Positions 30,022-36,650 of a stretch of DNA of 36,650 nt are shown piece after piece (the first letter of the stretch is position 1; every line of letters starts with the position of its first letter). The notes below the pieces were generated by a model. It did not search any database. It was given only the letters and a program-made list of their open reading frames with translations, and was not told where the DNA came from. The DNA lies in the IMG/VR virus record IMGVR_UViG_3300044800_000044, positions 1 to 36,650 of that record. One strand, 5' to 3'. This stretch comes from a virus. The translations under genes and the position numbers were made by a program.

Positions 30022-33000
30022 ATGACAATTCCATACCGTGAGTGGACGCATTTCATCCTTCGGACAATCAAGGGCTATGGGGATGGCTACGCTCTCTTGA
30101 CCGCCGCCGATTGGACGACGGAGCATGACGAATACGCTGAGATCGGGTTTCATAGCTATCATACCGGCTCTCCATATACGGCCGAGCGCGAGGATTGCCT
30201 GATCAAGCCCTCCGCCGATGACTTTGCTCTGCCCGACGGAATGGCCGACCCGATCGACTATCTTCTGGAGGCTGATATCTCCTTTATCGACAAGCACATT
30301 CATGTTCGTCCACCCTCGAGTCTGGCCGCCGTCCATTTCGGCCCGTTTGTGATCTCCGACCCGGATTCGTCGAAATGGGACCCGGCAACGGTATCGGGCC
30401 GTTATTACAACGGGGTCGCCGAGTGGGACACATATCCGCAGGATCTGGCCGCTGTATTCATAGACAAGGGATGGGTGTGGGGCGGAATCCAGAACTATGC
30501 TTCCTGGGCGACACTCGGCGCGAAATATCGGGCCGTTCTTTTTTCGCAGATCGATGAACCGGCCGGGTCTGGGGCCATTTCATGGAATTCCCGATCGTCG
30601 ATGTTTCGGAATGGGATGATCCTCTCAGCCGCCTATTGCGGCTCCAGTGCCAATCCTCCCCTCGAGGCCGCCGAGTCATCGGAATTCTGGCTGTTCAACG
30701 TGGCTCCCGTCCGGCTACAGGTGCGGTATTTCAACCCGGTTGTTAACTCACTCTCCCGCTATTGGATGGGCGCGGCCGGGGGAGTCCCGGTCGTCCTTAC
30801 GGGCCTCGGATTTCATAACGCCGACTCCGAGATATCCTCCGCTTCACGCTACGGCACGCCAAAGCCGGGCGAGGGGACCTGGGCAGATTACGTTGACTAT
30901 ATTTACTTCGAGGGCCTCCAGGGTCAGGGCCAATACGTGCTCAAGCAAGGAGCCCTTTACCAATTCACGGACGACTCCAACGTGCAGATCACGATTCCCT
31001 CTATGCCCGCGATGGCCGAGGGGACCTATAATATCCGGCTCAAGACCGCCGCGATCAACGACCTGGACGTGCCGGTGCTGGCTTGGGCCGGGGATTGGAA
31101 TTGCGCCGCCGACGGCCGGGTGTCGGCCGGGAAAAGGATCGTTTTTACTGTTGGCCCTCAGACGGCCAGGGGGGCGGGCCTGATGATCGCCGGGGAATAC
31201 GCGCCGATTGACATCCGGGTGCGAGGGATCGCGAACCTCGTCCAGAACGGCGGTTTTGCCACGGCAACCGACTGGAATAAATCGGCCGTAACGAATCCCG
31301 CCCTCGCCTCCGAAGCCGGCGGAATATCGGGGAATTGCGGTAAGGTTACGGCGCAAGCCGTGACGGGTGCCGGGCAATACATCTACGATAAGATCGGCGG
31401 ACTCGTGACCGGCTCGCCGTACCATTTCCAGGCCTGGTTCAAGAAGGGGACCGCCTCCGGCGGCTTTATCAAGTTGGGGACGACTCAGGGCGGCTCCGAG
31501 TATCATGGGTGGACTGGCCTGACGGATGCGGGATGGACCATGTATTCTCTCAATTTCGTCGCGACCGCAAGCGATCTCTACATCGCCCTCGGTGTGGAGG
31601 AGGCCGGGAAGAACGCCTATTTTGACGAGGTCAATTTCTACGCTGGATCGAAATTCTACGACGGCCGGATTCTGGCCCACTCAGCGATCTCCAGGTCGCT
31701 GGCCGAGAGTGGCCCTGCCGGGACCATCTCGGACATGGACATGGATCTCGCCAACGCCGACCGCCATTTCTCGGTCAAGCTCGCCACGGAACTGCTGAAG
31801 AACCAGACGATTGAAACCTTCTGCGCCTGGAAGGACGGGCCGGAGGGCGACAAATCGACCGTCTTCACCGGGATCATTGACGATTACTCGCTGGCCGGAG
31901 ACGTGTTCAAGATGACGATCCGGGACATTACGCAAAAGTATTTCTCGGCGAAGGTCCCGCGAGAGATAGCCACAAAGGAGGACTTCCCGAACATTCACAC
32001 GGACTCGGATGGCAAGCCGGTCCCCGAAATCATCGGCCTCTGCTCCTACAGCGCGGTCGCGGCGAACGGGGCGATCGCGGCCCTCTATGTCGACAAGACG
32101 CTTTTTAAGTATCTCTGCTCAGCCCGGGCCATAACGATTATCAACGTTTACGCCGACGGGGTCATTAAGGCCGCGGCCGAATACGACATCTCGTCGGACA
32201 TAAACGGATGGATGTATATCACCTTCACCGCGGATCAGGGCGACAAAAGAATTACCTTCGACGCGTCCGGGGCTGACTATGCCCCCTGGAATTCAGTCAA
32301 CGGATACATTCAGAACCCGGCTTACGTCAGGGCCTATCTTTTGAACACGATCATGGGGATCCCGATGGCCTTCATGGACATCGCGGCTTTCGACACGATG
32401 GCTGCTTATTATGTATCCATCGGTGAGGAGTTGAGCGGATACTTGGCCCTCCAGGACGAAAAGGAATGCGTCGAGGTGCTCCAGGAACTCAACGTGACCT
32501 ATGGCGATGTCGGGTTTATCGCCAAGGACGGCCGGTACACCTTGGGCCGGAAGGGGATCAGCGACTTCAGCGCGGGCGTCGTGAATCTTTTCGCCCAGAC
32601 CGATCTTCTGGCCGCCCCCGCGTGGCTCTATAACATGGTTGACGCGGTCAATTACATTAAGGGGCGTTTTAACTGGTATCCGGCGCCGGAGGTTTATTGT
32701 CAGTCGGAGAGAATCCGCTACGATGCCTCAGTTGCCGACTTCGGGTCGGAGATGGGGTCGGAGATGGAGCTCCCCTGGACGACGTCAGACAACTTGGTCA
32801 CACAGAGGCTGTCCGAGGAACTTCTTAAACTCGGTTATGGCGACCGGAAGGTCGCCTTCTCCGTGCCGCTCGACTTCATCGATGTCCTGGACCTGTTCAC
32901 GAATATCCGGCTCCAGGATCCCTACGGGGCTGACGCCGGCGGCCTGGGCGAGGTCGGGCATTACGTCTACGTCGAATCGATGGCGATAGACATTCAGAAC

Positions 33001-33201
33001 AACAAAATTGACATCACGGCGAAGGATTACCAGTGGATACTTAGGGCCTATTGCGTCCTCGCGGACCGGGCGGCGATCGCCGACAACTGGGCGACCGCCG
33101 ACGAGTCGGATCGGATGTTCATGTATCTATGCGATCGGGTCACTGGATATTTCGCCGACGGCCAGCCGGGCAAGATCCTGGCTGACAGGAATTCTTTCTA
33201 A
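30022..33201 (+). CDS. Tail hub/baseplate protein with inserted TIG and carbohydrate-binding domains (1059 aa)
   Basis: The large central tail-tip protein. Residues 1-230 form an N-terminal tail domain; about 249-376 resembles an IPT/TIG immunoglobulin-like domain (GGVPVVLTGLGFHN); about 400-535 resembles a CBM_4_9-type jelly-roll (VQNGGFATATDWNK, YHFQAWFKKG, YFDEVNFY). From about 545 onwards it is a hub domain (STVFTGIIDDYSL, then MTIRDITQKYFSAKVPREIA and PVPEIIGLCSYSA) running to the end. The two inserted domains probably face outward and bind host surface glycans. Start is the ATG at 30022. Confidence 0.7.
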   Translation: MTIPYREWTHFILRTIKGYGDGYALLTAADWTTEHDEYAEIGFHSYHTGSPYTAEREDCLIKPSADDFALPDGMADPIDYLLEADISFIDKHIHVRPPSSLAAVHFGPFVISDPDSSKWDPATVSGRYYNGVAEWDTYPQDLAAVFIDKGWVWGGIQNYASWATLGAKYRAVLFSQIDEPAGSGAISWNSRSSMFRNGMILSAAYCGSSANPPLEAAESSEFWLFNVAPVRLQVRYFNPVVNSLSRYWMGAAGGVPVVLTGLGFHNADSEISSASRYGTPKPGEGTWADYVDYIYFEGLQGQGQYVLKQGALYQFTDDSNVQITIPSMPAMAEGTYNIRLKTAAINDLDVPVLAWAGDWNCAADGRVSAGKRIVFTVGPQTARGAGLMIAGEYAPIDIRVRGIANLVQNGGFATATDWNKSAVTNPALASEAGGISGNCGKVTAQAVTGAGQYIYDKIGGLVTGSPYHFQAWFKKGTASGGFIKLGTTQGGSEYHGWTGLTDAGWTMYSLNFVATASDLYIALGVEEAGKNAYFDEVNFYAGSKFYDGRILAHSAISRSLAESGPAGTISDMDMDLANADRHFSVKLATELLKNQTIETFCAWKDGPEGDKSTVFTGIIDDYSLAGDVFKMTIRDITQKYFSAKVPREIATKEDFPNIHTDSDGKPVPEIIGLCSYSAVAANGAIAALYVDKTLFKYLCSARAITIINVYADGVIKAAAEYDISSDINGWMYITFTADQGDKRITFDASGADYAPWNSVNGYIQNPAYVRAYLLNTIMGIPMAFMDIAAFDTMAAYYVSIGEELSGYLALQDEKECVEVLQELNVTYGDVGFIAKDGRYTLGRKGISDFSAGVVNLFAQTDLLAAPAWLYNMVDAVNYIKGRFNWYPAPEVYCQSERIRYDASVADFGSEMGSEMELPWTTSDNLVTQRLSEELLKLGYGDRKVAFSVPLDFIDVLDLFTNIRLQDPYGADAGGLGEVGHYVYVESMAIDIQNNKIDITAKDYQWILRAYCVLADRAAIADNWATADESDRMFMYLCDRVTGYFADGQPGKILADRNSF

Positions 33202-33211
33202 GGAGGACACC

Positions 33212-33778
33212 ATGCCCGCAAGTGGGGCCGATTTCGTAAACGGTAGCAAACTCGGATATCAGGACGTCAACGAGATCAAGAACAATTACCGGCTGGCCAC
33301 GGAGCCGGCCTCGATCCAGCCGGGGATGCTGTTCTCTAATTCTGCCGATGAGAAACTGTACCACGCCCAGGCCGCAGCCCGGAAGAGGATCCTTCAGGAA
33401 ACGGACTCTGCGGAGTTCGTGGAGACCCGCCTTGGCTCCGTCCAGGTGGACCTCAACGCCGCCGGCGGGACGCCGCTCCTCACGACGCTTTACACCTGTC
33501 CGGCTGGGAAGTCGTGCATCGTTACGGCCGTGATCCTCCGGTCCTGCTCCGGCAACATGACCACGGCGAAGATGTCATTCGGATGGGACGCGAACGGAAC
33601 GGACGTCATCGTGGACGCTCTCCATACCGCCCTCACTGGGCCGACGCTCTATGAGAAGATCATCCCGATCGCCGGGGCCAAGATCGGAACCGCGGCCGGG
33701 ACATTCAAGGCGGCAGTGAACACGAAGCAGGGCGGGGCGATGACGGTCCAGGTCTCCGTCGTCGGGTATATTTATTAA
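33212..33778 (+). CDS. Tail-associated virion protein (188 aa)
   Basis: A beta-rich protein with no recognised family. The N-terminal third is polar and helical, with a PGMLFSNSADEKLYHAQAA segment; the rest holds TLYTCPAGKSCIVTAVILRSC and GAMTVQVSVVGYIY strands. An AAGGAGG ribosome binding site precedes the ATG at 33212; the upstream ATG at 33008 is in another gene. Position between hub and fibre genes suggests a tail tip or fibre-attachment protein. Confidence 0.6.
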   Translation: MPASGADFVNGSKLGYQDVNEIKNNYRLATEPASIQPGMLFSNSADEKLYHAQAAARKRILQETDSAEFVETRLGSVQVDLNAAGGTPLLTTLYTCPAGKSCIVTAVILRSCSGNMTTAKMSFGWDANGTDVIVDALHTALTGPTLYEKIIPIAGAKIGTAAGTFKAAVNTKQGGAMTVQVSVVGYIY

Positions 33779-33789
33779 GGGGGGCGGGG

Positions 33790-34902
33790 ATGAATGTCGC
33801 TGACCGGGTCATAAAACTCGAGCGTAAGATCCAGGAGATCCTTACCAAGTTAATGAATATCCGGGCCATCGCTACGACAGCGGGCCACCATACGACGCAC
33901 GAGGCGGGCGGCCTGGACGCGATCAAACTCGACGACCTGGCTTCCCCGGATGACAACACCGACCTCAACGTAGCGACGAACAAGCATGGCCTCACCCCGA
34001 AGCGGGACGGCGCGGTCGGTAGCGCGTTGCGGGGCGACGGGACCTGGGGGGCCGCGATCCCGGCGACCCATCAGACGTCCCATAACGCCGGTCAGCCTGA
34101 CGCTCTAAAACTTGATGACCTTGCGGCCCCCGACGCAAATCTGGACCTGAACGTCGGGACCCATCATGGCCTATGCCCGGCCCTGCCCGCCGACGGGACG
34201 CTATACCTCGACGGGATCGGCGGTTGGACAGCCCCGGCTGGAGGCGGAGGTGGCGGGTCGAAGATCGGCCTCTTCCAGATGAATGAATCCTTCGACGGCC
34301 TGGCTACCGCAGCGATTGCGGGCCAGGGAGCCTATACGGACATGAGTGCCTGGGCCTTCGATGGCGACGGCGGGGCGAACGAGACCGCCCTGGTCGACGT
34401 CCTCGGAGGAGCGGATAAAGCCCTCTTTATCTGGCAAGCGATCGAGGCTGTAACCAGAAATAAAAAGGCCTACGTTGACTTTACAAACGAGGAGGGCATT
34501 CCCGCCGGGAAATGGAAGTTTGACTGGTCCTGCTCCGACGTCGACAAGAGCGGGGACATGGGATTTCAACTCGTCGACGCGGCCAACGTCGTCTGTTTTC
34601 ATCTCTATTTTGCAGCCTCAACAGTGAAGATGACTGTTTATGACGGGAGCACCACCACCCTACTTTATCCGGTCACGGACGGTACGGTCTATCGCATGAT
34701 GATTATTTTCGAGGGCCTTGAAGTCGCCAACGGTTATGCCTGGATCTGGATCAACGGCGTCATGCAGGGCCGATTCAAGGGAAGAACCGGGACGGTCCCG
34801 ACAAGGATCCAATTCTTTGTCGGAAATGCGACCCACGCTGCCGCGTCGACGATGATGGTGAACAACCTCAAGGTCTGGAACTTCTGGCGGTCCGTAGTCT
34901 AG
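33790..34902 (+). CDS. Tail fibre-like protein (370 aa)
   Basis: The N-terminal 25 residues form a coiled coil, followed by two copies of a fibre motif: HTTHEAGGLDAIKLDDL near 34-50 and HQTSHNAGQPDALKLDDL near 94-111, each followed by DLNV and HGL. Residues 150-160 are a glycine linker, and the C-terminal 200 residues form a jelly-roll-like domain with FHLYFAAS and WIWINGVMQGRF, similar to concanavalin-type sugar-binding folds. It is the probable host receptor-binding fibre. It is followed one base later by kdsA. Confidence 0.7.
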   Translation: MNVADRVIKLERKIQEILTKLMNIRAIATTAGHHTTHEAGGLDAIKLDDLASPDDNTDLNVATNKHGLTPKRDGAVGSALRGDGTWGAAIPATHQTSHNAGQPDALKLDDLAAPDANLDLNVGTHHGLCPALPADGTLYLDGIGGWTAPAGGGGGGSKIGLFQMNESFDGLATAAIAGQGAYTDMSAWAFDGDGGANETALVDVLGGADKALFIWQAIEAVTRNKKAYVDFTNEEGIPAGKWKFDWSCSDVDKSGDMGFQLVDAANVVCFHLYFAASTVKMTVYDGSTTTLLYPVTDGTVYRMMIIFEGLEVANGYAWIWINGVMQGRFKGRTGTVPTRIQFFVGNATHAAASTMMVNNLKVWNFWRSVV

Positions 34903-34903
34903 A

Positions 34904-35677
34904 ATGAAGGACCTTATCCTGATCCTCGGCCCCTGCGTCATCGAGCCGGGGGATCACGCTGTGCGGATGGCCCAGAAGATCAGCAATGTCTGCGCCCGCC
35001 TCAAGATGGATTTTATCTTTAAGGCGTCGTTTGATAAAGCGAACCGGCTTTCACTGGATTCCTATCGCGGCCCTGGGATCGAGGAGGGCCTGGGGATTCT
35101 CCAGGATGTGAAGGAAGAAACCGGATGCCGGGTCCTTTCCGATATCCACGAGCCCTGGCAGGCAAAGACGGCGGCGATGGTTCTTGACATCATCCAGATC
35201 CCAGCCCTTCTCTCGCGACAGACGGACCTCATCGTAGCCGCGGCCCGGACGGGCAAACAACTGAACATCAAGAAGGGCCAGTTTATGGCGCCCGAGGATA
35301 TGGAGCGGATTGCCGATAAGGCGACATCAGTCGGAAACAAGAACATTTGGATCACGGAACGCGGGACAACTTTCGGCTACCATGACCTCGTCGTTGATAT
35401 GCGGTCGATACCGGCGATGAAGAGGTTCGGGTACCCGGTCATCATGGACGCGACGCACGCGGTCCAGCAGCCGGGTGCCGGCGGCGGGCGGTCCTCGGGC
35501 CAACCAGAGTTCATCGCGACAATCGCGCAGGCGGCTGTGGCCGCGGGTGCGGACGGTATCTTCCTAGAGGTCCACGATGACCCGGCCCATGCGCTGTCGG
35601 ACGGGCCGAATTCGCTCCCGCTCGACGAACTTGAATCCCTTCTCCTCCGCCTTCGAAGAATTCACGAGGCGGTATGA
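34904..35677 (+). CDS. kdsA: 3-deoxy-D-manno-octulosonate-8-phosphate synthase, metal-dependent type (257 aa)
   Basis: It condenses phosphoenolpyruvate with D-arabinose-5-phosphate to make Kdo-8-phosphate. Family blocks are intact: ILGPCVIE (Cys11), FKASFDKANR (Lys40, Lys45), LSRQTDLIVAAARTGK, INIKKGQFMAP-like LNIKKGQFMAP, DATH (His185), FLEVH (Glu222) and ALSDGPNS (Asp233). Cys11, His185, Glu222 and Asp233 sit at the same residue numbers as the metal ligands of Aquifex KdsA, so this is the metal-dependent class. The length (257) is near the usual 265-285. FGYHDLVVD has His where most have Asn. The gene starts one base after the fibre gene and ends in an ATGA overlap with kdsB. Confidence 0.93.
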   Translation: MKDLILILGPCVIEPGDHAVRMAQKISNVCARLKMDFIFKASFDKANRLSLDSYRGPGIEEGLGILQDVKEETGCRVLSDIHEPWQAKTAAMVLDIIQIPALLSRQTDLIVAAARTGKQLNIKKGQFMAPEDMERIADKATSVGNKNIWITERGTTFGYHDLVVDMRSIPAMKRFGYPVIMDATHAVQQPGAGGGRSSGQPEFIATIAQAAVAAGADGIFLEVHDDPAHALSDGPNSLPLDELESLLLRLRRIHEAV

Positions 35678-36390
35678 GGGCGATCGGCATCATCCCGGCG
35701 CGGATGGAGTCAACCCGGTTTCCCGGCAAACCCCTAGCACTCATCAACGGGATGCCGATGATCTGGCACGTCTGGTGGGCCGTAAGTGGGGCGAGACTGA
35801 TCCAACCCTATTACATCGCGACGGATAGTCCATTGATCTATGAGGCCTGCCGAGAACTTTCGATAGCCTGTATCATCACGAGTCGGGACTGTCGGTCGGG
35901 GACCGAGCGATGTCATGACGCGATGCGGCAACTGAAGGCGCTCGAGGACGACATCATCATCAATGTCCAGGCCGACGAGCCGATGATCCGATCCGAGTCG
36001 CTGGATGAATTAGTGCGGGCCTTCGCCAATCCGACCGTCAATATTGCGAGCCTATGCTTTGCGCCTTCCGATCCAGGTTTTGTCTCCGATCCGAACCGCG
36101 TCAAAATCCTCATTGACAACGCGGGAAATGCCGTGGAGTTCGTCCGGATCGCGAAGGTCGGCTGGCTCTGGAAACAGCATGTCGGTGTCTATGCCTATCG
36201 ACGACCAATCCTTGCAGAGATCGCTACGCTTCCACCGATTGGGGATCTTGAGCAGGCAATTTGGATGACGATGGGCCGGAAGATCCGCATGATCGAGATC
36301 CCCTATAAGACAATCGCCGTGGATGTGCCGGCGGATATCGAGGAAATCGAGAAGACGGCCTGTCCCAAAATCGGGCCCAGGATGCCCTAG
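35674..36390 (+). CDS. kdsB: CMP-Kdo synthetase-like protein (238 aa)
   Basis: It activates Kdo with CTP to CMP-Kdo. Motifs: IIPARMESTRFPGKPL at 6-21, IATDS, SGTERC, NVQADEP and a KQHVGVYAYR segment. Two deviations from typical KdsB: NVQADEP where most have NVQGDEP, and DLEQAIWMTMG in place of the usual ExLEQLR segment, which helps bind the sugar and form the dimer. The C-terminus has AVDVPADIEEIEK, like the usual VDTPEDLE. Activity is likely but the sugar could be a Kdo relative. It forms an operon with kdsA. Kdo-8-P phosphatase (kdsC) is absent and must come from the host. Confidence 0.88.
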   Translation: MRAIGIIPARMESTRFPGKPLALINGMPMIWHVWWAVSGARLIQPYYIATDSPLIYEACRELSIACIITSRDCRSGTERCHDAMRQLKALEDDIIINVQADEPMIRSESLDELVRAFANPTVNIASLCFAPSDPGFVSDPNRVKILIDNAGNAVEFVRIAKVGWLWKQHVGVYAYRRPILAEIATLPPIGDLEQAIWMTMGRKIRMIEIPYKTIAVDVPADIEEIEKTACPKIGPRMP

Positions 36391-36607
36391 GAAGGGCGAA
36401 CGCCTTTTAGCCACCCCCTGGGACGGGGATGGCCCAGAAAATCAAAGTTCAATCAATAAAACCCCCTGAATTCAGGCATTTCAAGGGCCATGTCCCAAGG
36501 GTGTCCCGGTTTCTGACTAACGTGAACGCTCGATTTGCGGCTAAATGCGGCACTTTGCTCCATATAATCAGGTCGGCGGTCTATCGGCCGCCTGGGAGCA
36601 TTCAGTT
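36391..36607. other. Non-coding right end of the prophage
   Basis: No convincing gene lies between kdsB and the att site. The ORF 36429-36614 has no ribosome binding site, does not resemble any protein, and ends inside the tRNA fragment. Features are the perfect palindrome CCTGAATTCAGG at 36465-36476, two GTCCC words in AAGGGCCATGTCCCAAGGGTGTCCC (36482-36506 region), and a GGCGG...CCGCC hairpin at 36575-36592. These may be arm or excisionase sites of the integrase. Confidence 0.45.
36392..36408 (+). terminator. Weak rho-independent terminator after kdsB
   Basis: AAGGGC (36392-36397) and GCCTTT (36402-36407) pair around a GAAC loop, with one G-U pair, followed by a short T run to 36408. It lies two bases after the kdsB stop. 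The stem and U tail are short, so it may be a weak or partial terminator. A second CCACCCC/GGGGATGG inverted repeat follows at 36411-36432. Confidence 0.45.
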
Positions 36608-36650
36608 TTCGTAATCAGTAGGTCGGAGGTTCAATTCCTCTCGCTGGCTC
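36608..36650 (+). other. Attachment site: 3' half of tRNA-Thr(CGT)
   Basis: The last 43 bases match the 3' half of a tRNA-Thr gene from the anticodon loop TTCGTAA (anticodon CGT) through the T arm (GGAGG TTCAATT CCTC) to the acceptor end CGCTGGCT. Upstream of the anticodon loop the sequence no longer fits a tRNA: the expected partner ACTGA of the TCAGT stem is absent, replaced by CAGTT. This is the usual signature of an integration site in which the phage restores the 3' half of the host tRNA. The left partner is outside the window. Confidence 0.75.

Noticed and set aside
36429-36614. 61-codon frame between kdsB and the att site
   Set aside because: No ribosome binding site, no family pattern, and it ends within the tRNA half.
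1-36650. CRISPR arrays, insertion sequences, complete tRNA or rRNA genes
   Set aside because: I saw no direct-repeat/spacer array, no transposase or terminal inverted repeats, and no full tRNA; only the 3' tRNA half at the end.

Overview
The window is the right-hand part of a tailed-phage genome. It is probably a prophage of a Gram-negative, GC-rich bacterium. The evidence is a near-complete siphovirus morphogenesis region (terminase, portal, protease/scaffold, capsid, connectors, tail tube, tape measure, tail tip), in which every gene but one lies on the + strand and many overlap as ATGA. There is no contractile sheath gene. The window ends exactly at the 3' end of a tRNA-Thr(CGT) half-gene, a typical integrase attachment site. 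Two lipopolysaccharide-sugar genes (kdsA, kdsB) and a Sec-exported lipoprotein point to a Gram-negative host. I cannot name the genus. Integrase, replication genes and the left end are not in the window.

Layout. (1) 51-3134: small accessory genes, including several one-helix membrane proteins and a helix-turn-helix/zinc-ribbon regulator. (2) 3135-3236: a non-coding stretch with interlocking inverted repeats. (3) 3237-5831: a lysis-type block with an M15 peptidase endolysin and several small membrane proteins (holin and spanin candidates). (4) 5828-12711: packaging and head genes (small and large terminase, portal, zinc-ribbon protein, protease with a nested scaffold, decoration protein, major capsid). 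(5) 12757-18175: a nine-gene sugar cassette (DUF115-type transferase, cupin, four glycosyltransferases, polysaccharide deacetylase, methyltransferase, one unknown). (6) 18191-22015: a PKD-repeat lipoprotein, a second exported protein, two small proteins and a protein with sixteen 22-residue repeats. (7) 22025-26371: connectors, Mu F-like protein, tail completion and tail tube genes, and tail chaperones made through a -1 frameshift; an HNH homing endonuclease sits here on the - strand. (8) 26368-34902: tape measure, distal tail, hub and fibre. (9) 34904-36390: kdsA and kdsB, then a weak terminator and the att site.

Working together. Most genes build a long-tailed virion. The most unusual part is the sugar machinery. 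KdsA and KdsB would make Kdo-8-phosphate and, after a host phosphatase step, CMP-Kdo. The gene directly after the major capsid gene encodes a DUF115 protein with a GGGPSL motif, as in enzymes that use CMP-nonulosonic acids (Maf-type flagellin glycosyltransferases; GT42 has a similar motif). The cassette has no membrane flippase, polymerase or GtrA/B-like protein, so cytoplasmic glycosylation of a virion protein fits better than O-antigen conversion. The Ser/Thr-rich 22-residue repeats are one possible acceptor. This phage-borne Kdo glycosylation system is a hypothesis drawn from gene content, not something the sequence proves.
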